Shown: one piece after another, positions 10,944-22,568 of the stretch
How positions within the stretch are numbered: position 1 is the first letter of the stretch
Layout: the number at the start of each line of letters is the position of its first letter
Origin: Cymbomonas tetramitiformis
Lineage: Eukaryota; Chlorophyta; Pyramimonadophyceae; Pyramimonadales; Pyramimonadaceae
DNA: 64,000 bases
Assembly (NCBI GenBank): GCA_001247695.2
Contig: LGRX02003699.1
Span: forward strand, 16,563-80,562
Direction of reading: 5' to 3'
Translations under genes and position numbers: made by a program
Notes under the pieces: model-generated
Database searches by the model: none
What the model was told of the DNA's origin: nothing
What the model saw: the letters and a program-made list of their open reading frames with translations, nothing else

Positions 10944-12002
10944 CTACTTTGATCACGCACGTAACCCGCACGTAACCCGCACGTAACAGCACGTAACCCG
11001 CACGTACTCAGCACGTAATCCGCACGTACCTTTCGTCTTAGCACGACCTTAGCGTTTTCGTCTTTCTTTTATATTGCGCGTACCTACAAGCTCATCAACT
11101 TTGACAACTTCGCTTTGGACTCTGGCCAGCAGCGCCTTCGCTGCAGGAAAACCCGCTTTTCGCACGAGTATTTTGACCTCGCCACCGTTTTCCTCGTCAA
11201 ATTCTACCCAGGATTGTCGTTTTCATCGGCTGGGTTGGTTAATTTTACCGAATTTTACGTTTTCCACCCATACCCAAACTCCTTGGGTTACAGATTTCTG
11301 CAGCTCGCGGGTCATGGCTTCGGCGCGTCGGAGTGCGCGCATGGCCGCAGTTCAAACGGCGCTTGAACTACTTCAACAACGACAATTTACCACTGGCTAC
11401 GGTCTGGTGCGTGCTTGGTGGTGCTTATGCACCAATCACGAACATCAACACCGGCATTTCCAACGACATCGACAGCGAGAACTTTGACTTGGCCGTTCTC
11501 ACCACTCCTCGCATTTTGCGACCTCGGCCATCTTGCCCTCCCTGCGCCGTGGCATTTTCTCTGGTGGTGCTAGGCTACTTTCTAGAGTGGCCTCGCACAG
11601 GGGTGGGATGACGTATCCCATTTTGACTGGTGTTGTACCTTAGCATCATCGAGGACGCCGCCGCCAGTCAACCAGTTAAGCCTGCTTGCTTAGTAATTTT
11701 GCCAGCCTACCCCGTGGGAGTAGTGATCCCCACGGCACATGCATGGGCGTATGCCCCTAGCCCATCTGGTTGCCACCTTTCATGGGATCACGGCCTCTCG
11801 CCAATGACGCAATCGACCCGCCACCAGACGCATCACGGTCTGGTGGTGTGCAACACTAAGTTAGACAGACACTTGCAATGAACGGCTCTAGCTATGTAGT
11901 GCAGTAGTTTCGAACTGCAAGAGGTCCCATTGGGCCTGTAACTGCTGCCTATTTTTGCCTAGGGTTTAGGTTTGGGATGCAGGCTTGCCTGCCTTGTTGT
12001 GG

Positions 12003-12030
12003 CACCTCACGCCTTCGGGGTGAGGTGGTG
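12003..12030 (+). promoter_or_regulatory. 3' hairpin and plus-strand primer region of element 1
   Basis: CACCTCAC and GTGAGGTG form an 8 bp stem around a 9-base loop, followed by GTG and then the right LTR at 12031. The same stem with different loops sits at the same place in the elements at 33959-35955 and 58812-61350. The GGGGTGAGGTGGTG strand is purine-rich and fits the polypurine tract position. Confidence 0.75.
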
Positions 12031-12263
12031 TGATGTGAGATGAGACTTTCAGCCCCCCCCATAAGGTGGGGGGCAGTCACACTCTCTCTGATCACCCCTT
12101 GACCCGAGGTGCCACGTCAACTTGCTTCCGCCAGTTCGTTCCGCGATAATAAAACCCCAAAGTTATTTTATTATCTCATCTTAGTTTGCAGTGAATTACG
12201 GTGTCACTCCCTGCAAGTGCTTCCGCCAGCCTAATATATAATATATATTAGCCTTTTCTGTCA
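12031..12263 (+). repeat. Right LTR of element 1
   Basis: This 233 bp LTR matches the left LTR with about ten differences, among them a shorter C run and changes at about 12119-12138. It ends TTTTCTGTCA and is followed by the target duplication AGGAG. Confidence 0.92.
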
Positions 12264-12268
12264 AGGAG

Positions 12269-13108
12269 CTAGCATGAGGGACCCTCATTGAGGGTCCTTC
12301 GCAGGCCCCCATGAGGGGTGACTGTTGCTAGCCTCTACCAAAACAGTTAGTACTGCACAGGTGCGATGCCGCAACCTACTCTCTACTGAGCCTAACAAAG
12401 ATCCGCCTGCCCTTCTGCGGGCCAAAAACAATCCTCCATAAAGCTGCTGCTAGTGCACTCTGATCACCGTTGGTGCGCCACGGTGCAACCTGCAGCGTCC
12501 GTGTACCACTCCATTCCGCACACTGAAATAGATAAAAATTCTCAACTACGCTACGCAATCAACGAACAAATTCTCACTACTGTACGGAACGCGCAACGAG
12601 ACACTTCCACACAGTTAATCAGACCCAGCCTTCTCCGTCACTGAGACGGCTCTTATCGATGGCCTCCGACCGATTAGAAAACCTCGGTTTTCAGATCGGT
12701 TCCCGGTGACTGTCATACTTCCAGTCACCTGTCACAGATCAGAAAACTCTCAGTTTTCGAGTAACTCAACCCTGCATCGCACGGCTCTCCCTAAGTGCGT
12801 CTTGTAGTCGCCGCGGCAAACACTGGGCGTGGCATCCCCTTAGTTTATACCCCTTGAATAAAGGGGGTCACGTCATCGTCAGCTGCTTAGCGATTTTTTA
12901 GCAAGCGAAGCAGGCGAGGGTTCCGGGTGAAAATTTGAAACTGACTTGAAGCAAGAGTTGCAAGACCCGACTTGGGTACTCGAGTACAGATTTCACCGAA
13001 GAGCCGACTGAGCAAGATCGGAACACATGTGCTGTTAATGAGTTGGTGTGGACATACACACTCAGCGGTGTATGAGTGACTTGAGAATCCCGGCAGTACT
13101 GTGACAAT
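12269..13108. other. Intergenic, no gene seen
   Basis: No coding exon is supported. A perfect 9 bp stem GGACCCTCA/TGAGGGTCC lies at 12279-12297 just after the LTR element. The 3' end of this stretch should contain the promoter and leader of the GDPD gene; no clear TATA element was identified. Confidence 0.5.
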
Positions 13109-16100
13109 ATGAAGAGGAGTACTGCTAGACACGATAGAGTACGGAGACACTCTTTCCGGCCTGGTTTTGGTTCTTTCCTCGCTCTTATTGTTGTATTTGG
13201 CGTCGGCACGTTCTTCATAAGCAACCGGTATGTTGCGCTATGTCGACGCCCTTAGAGACCCCCACGCGCTCGACCCTGCGCCAGGTGGTATTCGGCATTT
13301 GTGCGCCCTCTTTATTTTGGGATATGCTTAGCGAGTCAATTTGCAGGGAATCGGTCTTTTCACCGCCTTTTTCGGGATCTCAGGATAAGCGAGGCACCTG
13401 CACCACTTGATGAGCCACTGCATCCAGACGCGGAGTGGGAAGCAACTTGGGGACCATCAAGCGCCTTCTGCGAACGGGTTTGTTTCTTCCAGGCCTCAAA
13501 ATGCAGGAAGTAAGACTCGCATCGTACTCAAATTAATCCTTTGAATATATATATATGTAAAATGTAATAGAGTTCGCGACAGCGTTTGCGTTCACCGGAA
13601 CGAATCTTTCCGGGCCTGGACGCATTTCCCTCCGCCACAGGCTGACGGTGGGCAAGGTGTGGTTAAGGGCCTATGGAAATATTCAAAGCAACCACTGAAA
13701 CCTGCGTTTTTTTCGTTTTGTGTGCACCTTTTGAAGTTCCTAGTGATACAATGCCGTCGCATATTTGAAAGCATCGATTTGTTCCCCGTCGAGTCTTAGT
13801 TTTTCGCGCGCGTGACCCCGCGCTCTCGCGTTTGTATACAATCTGCTTGAATTCTGCTGTACAACCTGCTTGCATTCTGCATACATACTCGAACTGCAGT
13901 GCATTTGTTGACACTCAAATTACTATTTACTTTTCAAGAGATATGTTTGTTCGTATGTATGTCACGTTGAGATGTAACAAGATTTTCCACGCCGACTGAG
14001 AGATGTGAAACAAACCCGCCAGGCAATGCCCCCGCTCGTCTGTGCTCATGGAGGGGACATTAACGTGGCCGCCCCCAATACGATCGGAGCTATAAGAGGA
14101 GTTCCGTATACCGGAGCTAAGTGTGTAGAGGTAGGTTTTAAACTCGAGTGCGTGTTCTGCCGCCTCTGAAGAGAGTCTGTGGCACAGAGAACAGCTTGAT
14201 GCCTCTTTATATCCTTCGATGCTTCGCAGAGTGGTCCTTTACAACCTCGTGCCCTCTTTCTGCGCTCGTCGCGCTGTGCTACTGGCTCCCTTGATCTCTT
14301 CACCTATCTAACCCAGGGTCCCTTGACAATCCATACCATGCAGTTCACCGGTTGCACGCAGCGTCGTGTCACCTGCATCCGCATCTGTGTGCACGAGTAT
14401 GTATAAATAAATGTCTCGGTATCATAAGCAGCACCCTCAACAACGCTACTCACACGTTCAAAACAACTCGACCTCGGGGATATTCGCAGGATAAGGAGAA
14501 ACCCGGTTTCTCATGCATCATTCCTTTTGCGCAACATATCGCGATCTCTGTAATTCGCTTGTACGTCACAACTGTTAAGCTCCACCCCCTCCCTGTGGTT
14601 CGAAGAAGCACGTCGGCGAAAGGGGATAACGAGCCAAAGGTTCCCCGCCTTACAGATAGATGCATCTCGAACCAAAGACGGTCAACTAGTCACCATCCAT
14701 AACCGCGAGCTGGCAGAACTGTTGGATATCAGGTCGGCCAACGTGGGCGACTTCACGCTGGATGAGGTGCGTGCTTTGAAGACGGTTCACAGGGACTCCG
14801 TTTGGTCGTCCCCTCTAGCTGTCAACTTCCAATGGAGTTGGAGTTCCCCAATCACAGCGTCATTGCTCGACGCTCGTAATCCTACTTGCGACACGGAACG
14901 TTTCTTTACGGAAACGGAAAAGGTAAACTTCACGGACAGCGAGAACGTGAGATGTTCCCTGTCTTCTTTCTCTGCTTTGCAGCCGACCTTCAGGGGACTC
15001 CCGTGAACTTCATCGCAAGTGCCACGAGGCTGTGCTGTAGGGTTCGATGAGAAGTCAATGGCAGCTTTCAGACAACCGTTGGTGAAAGATGCTGGTTGTG
15101 TTCAGCTGGTGGGGCTTGATCCGCGGGGAAGCGAGAAGATCCCGACACTCTACGAGGCGCTGCGCATGGCACTGTCGCTTGAGTTTGCAATGATCACTGT
15201 GCGGAGCCTCCCTTCCACTGCCTGGCACCAAGCCTCACATTTACACCCCACTGTCTTGCCTTGTGTTTTTTTTTCTCGGACGCATGTATTGCTTAAATCA
15301 CTTGTCAAACTGTGGCCAGGCAACTATCGAGACGTGGTCGCGGTGCGTGAGCAGTTGCGCGCTAGGGTGGAGCTGTGTAGTGAAGTGAAGAGGGAATCTT
15401 GGGGATAAACTGGCGCCCAGAGTTCACTATTCCAGGGGATCCTAAGCATATTTGCACGCTTTATTGGCATGGAGTAGCGAGTAGCTGTTTGCAAGGTTAA
15501 GTGCTGTTCCTCGACAGAACCAGGCACAGGGTGTGTCCTGCACGACCAATGCGTGACTTTTAGCTACACTTTTCTTGGTGGGCCAGCACGTGTCACACCG
15601 AGAGGGACTGCAGACAATCATAATTTGACGTGTAAAGAAGGCTGATTTGTTTTCCAGGTGGACACGAAGCCAGGCCCCCCAAGGCATGACGTGCGTTCAC
15701 CTTTTTGCTGTGTGCAGCACCCTGGCGCAGTTTCCTGTTGCCATGTGTCTCAAAATTCTATCACAAGTCCTGGTGTCGATGTTTGAGTATCCAGATTTCT
15801 TCTCAATGGCTCGGAATCTGTGACCATGCTCCCTATCTGTGATTCACCAGTTGGAAGCCGGCCTCTTTCACTTACATGGGACCTGTCTCTCACCGTGCAC
15901 TAGTCTGGTCGTTCTGTGCACCCTCAGGATTTGTTTGCGGCGGATGTGCTGGCGGTGCTAGAGCATGCGAACTGCTCTACCACGTGTCAGGTACTCGCTG
16001 TGCTTGTTATTCTCAGCAGATGATCTCGAATGCCAGTGTATCTCATGTTTCTCTCTACACGCCATCCACAGTGCTTGACCCTCCGCCATCCACAGTGCTT

Positions 16101-18151
16101 GACCCTCCGCCATCCACAGATTATCACTTCTTGCCACACATCCTTCCTTCGTGTGTGGCCTCCGTCCTGCCTCTTCTGGCGAATAGGAGCTGCCGTGTGT
16201 TGCATGTGGGTGCGGGCACGAAGTGTGGTATGCTTAGTTGGCGGGAAATGAGCGGACGTGATTCAATGGATTGTACAGGTGTGGGCGAAATCGGACAAAA
16301 TTGTGCAAGATACTGCTTCATTGTCGCCATCCACACAAGCCGGGTGAGCTCTCTACTCCATTGAGTGGCTGTCCATGGATCGAGACACGGCCCACCAGGC
16401 GCGCACTTCTAGGCGGGACGCATGGGCTCAGGCCGGCTCACTGACGATTCCTTTCCATACTGGCCATCTCGTAGCCTCGAGGCCGCCTACCTGGACCACC
16501 CGATCATGACTGCTGAAACACAGCGCACAGCACAACGCTTGGATGTCTTCGGTGAGCGGGGGCCGAGGAAGAGGGTACGCGGTGGAGTGCAGATATGTGG
16601 TGATGAATCAGACGGAGCAAGCGCGGCTTGAGGGGGCAGACAAAGTGGCAAGACTGCGTGAAGCATCACCACGTATGCTGCACACCTTGAACCCTCTTCA
16701 TCCACATATCCCCACCCCAGATGCTTCCCCCAGGCTCCATGCTCTCAAGGGCAATGTGTGAGCAGCTGTCGGTGAACCTGGGGAGGTTGTGACGTGGCGC
16801 GCAGGGGCAACGCGATGTGTGAGTAGCTGTCGGTGAACCTGGGGAGGTTGCGTGGCGCGCAGTGGCAACGCGATGCGTGAGCAGCTGTCGGCGAACCTGG
16901 GGAGGTTGTGACGTGGCGCAGGGGCAACGCATGTGTGAGCAGCTGTCGGTGAACCTGGGGAGGTTGTGACGTGCGCGCAGGGGCAACGCGATGTGTGCAG
17001 CTGTCGGCGAACCTGGGAGGTTGTGACGTGGCGCGCAGGGGCAACGCGATGTGTGAGCAGCTGTCGGTGAACCTGGGGAGGTTGTGACGTGGCGCGCAGG
17101 GGCAACGCGATGTGTGAGCAGCTGTCGGTGAACCTGGGGAGGTTGTGACGTGGCGCGCAGGTGTGGCGGCCACTTACTATGGGATGGTGGACCAAGGTTC
17201 TATTTGTAGCCAATGGACGATCCCCGTTTCTGTCTTTTCAGGAATTAGTTATTCGTGCCACTACTGGAATCATTGCAAGAGCACGGGGGTGCAATAGCAG
17301 CAGAAGTAGTCGAGGGACTGGACCATGAAACTTGATTTGAAGTGCTGACCTGAGCGGCCGAAGCCTTGAAATATGAAATAGCTTGGCGCTCATTGGTGTT
17401 GTGGGGAGGGCCAGCCTTGGTTGCGGAAGCACATAGCTTGGAGCGTGAGGTGAGTGTAGTGTTCATTTTGTCTTGCATGCTTGGTGTGTCATATTGTTTG
17501 ACATATACCAACATACTCTAGCCAGCAATAATTCAGTGCTCCAAGTTGAGCGCTCACAATTAATAGATGGGGAATAGCTGTTGGAGACCATGTGGGGATG
17601 AGCCACCATGCCATATCGCAAGAGGGTATAAATCAATACCGCCCCTCAAGGTTTCACATCGATGCCATGCCTTGAGAGGGGCTGAGAATACAATGCCTAC
17701 TTGGAATTATGGGGTTGGGAGCGTGGAGGGATAGGTGCATGCTTGGACAGTGAACGATCCAGTTGCCATGCGCCAAGTGTTGAATGCAGGAGTGGTACGC
17801 GTGTTGTGCTTCTTGCCTGATCTATCATGCTTCAAACTGATGTTTCCGGTGTTTGGTGATAAAGTTGCACCTGAGCCGCTCCTTTGCATTGATAGCTGTG
17901 CAATACATTTTTAAAGTTAGCTTCATGCATGACCCTCCACTCGGATGCCCTGCACTTTGCAGTGGGTGCCCCGCGTGTCCCAAGCATCCTGAATTCCGTA
18001 ATGCGCCACATCACGTTGAAGAGTGGCACACTGTGATGTGCAGGATGCAATTGTGACCAACTTCCCCACCCAAATACAAGCGGCGGTAACCACGCTACAG
18101 GCGAAGTGTCGTGCTGAGACGGATGGGCCAGTCGACCTTCGGGCCGCATAG
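13109..18151 (+). CDS. Glycerophosphodiester phosphodiesterase, GDPD4-like, multi-exon
   Basis: Hydrolyses glycerophosphodiesters to glycerol-3-phosphate and an alcohol. Exons with GT/AG borders: 13109-13227, 13285-13509, 14023-14130, 14656-14766, 15106-15198, 15658-15690, 15927-15989, 16279-16343, 16475-16544, 17735-17794, 18044-18151 (TAG). The first encodes a basic head and a hydrophobic segment (FLALIVVFGVGTFFIS), suggesting a membrane anchor. The domain is then readable in order: AHGGD and PNT, VEID (metal-binding Glu/Asp) with TKDGQLVTIHNREL, KIPTLYEAL, VDTKPGPP, VWAKSDKIV, HAWTVNDPVAM and DAIVTNFP. HGG for HRG and HN for HD are also, as I recall, features of plant GDPD4. From 14023 to 18151 all phases agree. 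The join from 13509 to 14023 does not agree in phase, so an exon is missing or misjudged there; about 25 residues may also be missing between 16343 and 16475. The N-terminus is less certain than the rest. Confidence 0.8.
16064..16122. repeat. Short tandem repeat in a GDPD intron, 3 copies of about 20 bp
   Basis: The unit CCATCCACAGTGCTTGACC with a CTCCG spacer occurs about three times in the intron between the exons at 15927-15989 and 16279-16343. Confidence 0.8.
16745..17166. repeat. Minisatellite in a GDPD intron, about 57-61 bp unit, 7 copies
   Basis: The unit contains GAGCAGCTGTCGGTGAACC, GGGGAGGTTGTGACG and GCAACGCGATGTGT. It lies in the 1.2 kb intron between the exons ending at 16544 and starting at 17735. 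Small indels between copies vary the period. Long minus-strand open frames here are by-products of the repeat. Confidence 0.92.
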
Positions 18152-20570
18152 ATGGGCAGGTATTGATGCTTGGGTCTAACTCCAACACACATATATTTGG
18201 TGTTCTTCCAAGGTTGTGACCAAACTAAGAACAATGCTTGTTCTTTTGGATTTGGGTAGGATTATTTCACTAGGTAGGGTTTTAGAGCATAAGCGTGCCC
18301 CGATGCATTGCAATGCAATCCAAATAGAGTGATGCCAACATGATGAACATGATATTAGGATATGGGATATGATAGTATGATAGCTCACGCAAACTGTAAC
18401 ATCAACACTGTATAGCTGCCCCGAGAATGTGATTTTGTAGCTACGGAAAAAACTGCGATGGGAAGGGCATAGCTATAGCTGGAAAAGTATTTTAGAATGT
18501 GGTTTGCTGTAAATACCAAATAGCAATCCGTAAACGTTGGTGTATAGCCAGAGTGTAATTAAATTGATTTATAGGTATCACGAGATATAACCCCTCTAAT
18601 AAAACCATTGTTGCAAGATAGGAAAGGGTCTGGTGCATGATCGACATATGCCGGCATATGAAAGGATAAAAGGTGCCTAGAACCTATGGTTGGGTTTCAG
18701 AATGCCCCACTCCAGTAACATGCTTCATCACCCGAAGTCAGTGTAGAAACTAATTGGAGCCGGTTTTGGAAGCTTCAGAGTGCGTAAATGTGTTGTCGAA
18801 CGAAGTAAACTAGATTTGAGTCTTTAGCGTATACGAGGGATCCTGTAAAAGGTATCGACGAGTCCGATGAGATGTTGTATTTCGGAATGAATAACTCGAA
18901 TCTTATGCTTGATCGATAACGGAATAATACCACTTGCAGAAACCTCCGAGATCGGTTTCGATCAGTTTTGATACCGATGTTGGGTTGCGAGATAGGGTTA
19001 CGGAAGTTGGACCTTCCGAAAGCCAACCACAGGTCCCGAGTGATCGAAACTAGCAATGCTAGCTAGTGTGTGGTGGACGCACTACATGCTTTTGAATGGT
19101 ACGCGAAAGTAGTAGAAGCAAGTAGTCCCGGCACGAGCACCCCCCACACACATCAACACACATACACACACACATCACCAAACACGCACCCACCGCACAT
19201 CACACATGCGTACGTCTACACCTCGCACGAGCTTTGCCCGAGTCGGGGCTGGTGCCTGATAAAGTGCACATGCTAATGATGCATCTTGCACGCTTCCCAT
19301 ATCTGACGAAAGAGGAGTTACGCAGGGTGAGAAAGAGACGACGCGTAATGAACACGAATTATTGTTACGACAAGGAAACGTGCACGTCGTGTGCAACGCT
19401 ATATTGCGTAAACGCGTGTGGGCCGTACCTTCGAAAGGCAGGACTTATACTTTGTATAAGCCCCACATATCGTCACTAAAACGCACATCGTGAATTAGTA
19501 ACGGCAATCAGCGTCACGAAAACATAAGAAGGCTTCACAGCGGCAAAATGCAAGGGACGCGATCACGAAAATTCGGAGGCATCTATGCGTACTTGATCAA
19601 GGTACGATTTCGCCAGAAATCGCCGGCGAAACGAAAGCGACGACGCTTGCGTCACGCCTTGACGATGTGACGTCGCGATTTCGGGTCACGATGCCACGAC
19701 CTGGTCATGACATCCTTCCCACCCAGTGTTCAATAGGCTTTATCTATTATGGGCCATAATAGGGAGTTCGGAGTTTCAAATTCCGATGCAATCATTACAT
19801 TTACATGCATGTTCTTCGATATTCCCAACCTAATTCGATGTTGAGAAATGCAATGGTAATCTCAGTTTTGCACGATTCTCGATATTTAGGGCGTCGCATC
19901 ACAACACAGGTCGCCCATGAAGCCCGATCGTATATAGGGTCATATGTGTATGCCTGTGTGTGGCACATACATACATGTTGTATATATATTCAGAACTGCC
20001 CATATGTGATAGTTAAACTCATTTAAACGTTCTTTGAGGAACTATGGTGCTTTGTATTGCTAACGAAACCATCTGTGACATTGGGATGAGTCATAAATTT
20101 GCCATATTATCATGGCTCAGAGCGCGCTGTATTGGACGCTGATACGCAAAATAGCTATCGCACTTGTTTTTACAAAAAACACGTTTAGTCATATAGAAGA
20201 GGTTCTATTCACTTTTAATACTATCATACATACCTACACACTATTATATTCGTTCGATTGCGGCCGTGCTACAATGCTTCGTCGCGCGTTTCGATCAAGC
20301 TGCGCTGTGTTGTGAGAGTGCATGCTGTGTGTGTCCTCTACAATTTCAAACAGACCCGTGTATTTTGAACACATAACTGTGGGACAAAGTATTATGTGTA
20401 GCATAGGAAATACAGGTGCGACACTGCCTTGAAGTTGAAGGGATGCAAATGCCTTTACACGAATGCGTGTGCAGTGCTCAGGGTTTTAGGGTTACGAAAA
20501 TGCGGAGAGTCAGAAACAGAAGGAGCTACACGATACTACAGCTCCTTCGGGCAGCTTGCTCGAGTCCTTT
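18152..20570. other. Intergenic, no gene recognised
   Basis: No gene is supported. A CA-rich microsatellite lies at about 19142-19190. A plus-strand frame at 19234-19479 has a basic, then cysteine-containing, stretch (TKEELRRVRKRRRV) but no visible family. The minus-strand frame at 18775-19056 is likewise unrecognised. Confidence 0.4.
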
Positions 20571-20574
20571 GAGT

Positions 20575-21050
20575 CAAAGGACTCGAGAAAGCCGGGCGTG
20601 ATTGGGGTTAAGCCCAAGCTGGGGTGGCACTTGCCAAACCTCCAGACTACCACACCAAATGTGTTGATCACACCTCAACCGTACGGTCAGTGCAGTTCTG
20701 TCGGGTAGCTTTCCCGATCCCCTCACCACACATGGCGAGGGACTCGACGGAAAGCTAGGCGTGATTGGGTTTGATCCCAAGCTGGAGTGGCATTCGCCAA
20801 CCTTCCAGACTGTCACACCAAAGAGGCTCACGGCACACCCGAACATTCTGGTCAGTGCGGTGGGACAGCTTTATTGTTTGCCATGACACAGGTGGCGAGT
20901 TACTCAGTAAAGCTAGAGTTGTTGGGAGTTGATCCCATGATGAAGTGGCATTTGTGAACTTTCGTACTGTCACATCGACGCACAGAAACGTTGGAATGTG
21001 CTCGTTTCTAATGTGACCGGCGAAGGCAAAATGCCCCTGCAAAACCCAAG
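20575..21050. repeat. Degenerate tandem repeat, about 165 bp unit, 3 copies
   Basis: Markers GCGTGATTGGGG (about 20597), GCGTGATTGGGT (about 20760) and a diverged third copy (about 20927) are each followed by an AAGCTGGGGTGGCA-like phrase and a CCAGACTNNCACACC-like phrase. The third copy is the most diverged. Confidence 0.75.
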
Positions 21051-22568
21051 TTGTACGATGCAGAAAATAAGAATTAAGCGCATATAAACTCCCAACCAAG
21101 CCAAAATATTCGCTCCTCAGATAAGGATAGAGATTGTGAAAATGTACCCACCTCGAAAAGAGACGAAATCCTTTCGTAGGAGGCACACATCGCCACCAGA
21201 CCCGACAATCGGAGAATTCGACTGTCCGGTCGAAAAGCGTCTTCGTAGTACTACGGATATGCCTGCGACAAAAATAAAAGTGTTCCAACATAATATTTTC
21301 ACAAGATTCTGGGCGCATCGGAGGTTTAGGAGTGCTTAGCCACGGTAAACGCTTGAAACCCGAAATCGGGTCAATCAGCGATAATTCGACTGCTGAGGAA
21401 AAAAGACTTTCGGTGTCTTACATTTTGCCGCAAGGGAGAAATCTGAAAACATACGATCCTCAAAAAACTCGCAAACAAACGTCTAAAAAGACTTCGAACC
21501 GTTCTAAGCCCTTCAAAACAAAATGGTACGTTTTCTCGCGAAAGTGAAAATTAGCCAGCGCTCGGAAAACTAGCAAACCAACGGCATACTCCCGCGGTTA
21601 TCTCGACCTCAACGCCATCCCATACCTCGCAACTTCTCAGAGCGATAAATATGCATGTTTTACAAAAAATATTGATGCGGCATCCCTTCTCCTTTTTTTG
21701 CAGCGATATACTCTGTATTTTTCGGTGAGGTGTGCAACGCTCTGAAAACTCCGAGAACTAACAACGAAAATAGCGGATCGGTAAACGAATTATCGTGCAG
21801 GCGTCATAGTGCGTCATCGATGATGTGAAGCCACTGAATTAATTGCTGTATTTGAATTGAATGTTGAATATTGCATGCTGATAAACCATTTGCATCCATA
21901 CAATGATATTCATATCCGTTAAAACTTTGACTAACAACAAAAACATACTTATTACTTAGCCGTCAGTAGCGAAATAAGGGTTGTTTTACAATTCGCACTT
22001 TTAATACAATGATCATATCACAGTTTCAAAGTTTTGGATATCAAGATTCTGCCAGGAACCATGTGGTGTGCAGATATCCACCCAGCACAATACGAATCAT
22101 CTACTTGACCCAAGAAGGCACGTCTGCTGAATTCACAATACTGGGGGTATAATTCAATTCCTCGGATCCCAGAGGTCCCTGCGATTAGCGATGCAAGCCC
22201 GGCAACCAATGGGATCATCATCCGTATCCATTATTATGCCACGAGCTTGCAGCGCACTACCTTCATGAACAACGTGCCTCCGTCCAAGAAGATGGCAAAG
22301 TGTGGATCCGTGCCTTCGAAATAAATAGAGGGAAGTGCAGTCATGAAACTTCCACGCAACATAGCAAAAGGAATTCACACTAATTGTAGCACTCACAAAC
22401 GTCATGGCCCAAAAACCATTGAGCCAGCAAAGGACTCCATGAAAGCCATACATAATGTGCCAACACAGAGCCTGGTGACCAACCATACAACATGGTGACA
22501 AAAGAGCTTGAAGAAAGCACGTCATGGCATGCAACATGACACTGCCACAAAGCCTGGACGATGGCATC
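21051..22568. other. Intergenic stretch with unrecognised small frames
   Basis: Plus-strand frames at 21136-21339 and 21332-21547 overlap in different frames and are both lysine/arginine-rich; no family is recognised. A plus-strand stretch near 22140-22331 reads as plausible protein (SDASPATNGIIIRIHYY) ending in a stop, with a neighbouring frame upstream, and may be a decayed coding fragment. The stretch also contains the 3' flank of the HPR1 gene. Confidence 0.35.

Larger units (their letters stand above)
6838..12263 (+). mobile_element. Compact LTR retrotransposon (element 1), split by a nested hAT transposon
   Basis: Two LTRs (6838-7073 and 12031-12263) enclose the element. The target duplication AGGAG is present at 6833-6837 and 12264-12268. 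Directly after the left LTR comes GGTTATCGGTCTACCA, a primer-binding site resembling the anticodon region of initiator tRNA-Met. Directly before the right LTR is a hairpin plus GTG (12003-12030). Without the nested hAT element (7124-10943 plus its 8 bp duplication) the interior is only about 1.1 kb. It contains a 12 bp-type CGCACGTAACC tandem repeat (about 10957-11030) and fragmentary plus-strand frames at 11074-11611 that may be a decayed gag. No polymerase is visible, so it is non-autonomous. LTRs are about 96% alike, making it the oldest of the three compact elements here. Confidence 0.92.

Noticed and set aside
12279..12297. Perfect stem-loop resembling a bacterial terminator
   Set aside because: No T run follows and no bacterial gene organisation exists here.
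14722..15408. Two long plus-strand frames read as one gene
   Set aside because: Only parts are exons of the GDPD gene; the remainder is intron that happens to be open.
16698..17213. Minus-strand open frames of 106-171 codons
   Set aside because: Product of the tandem repeat in a GDPD intron; no start, splice or family support.
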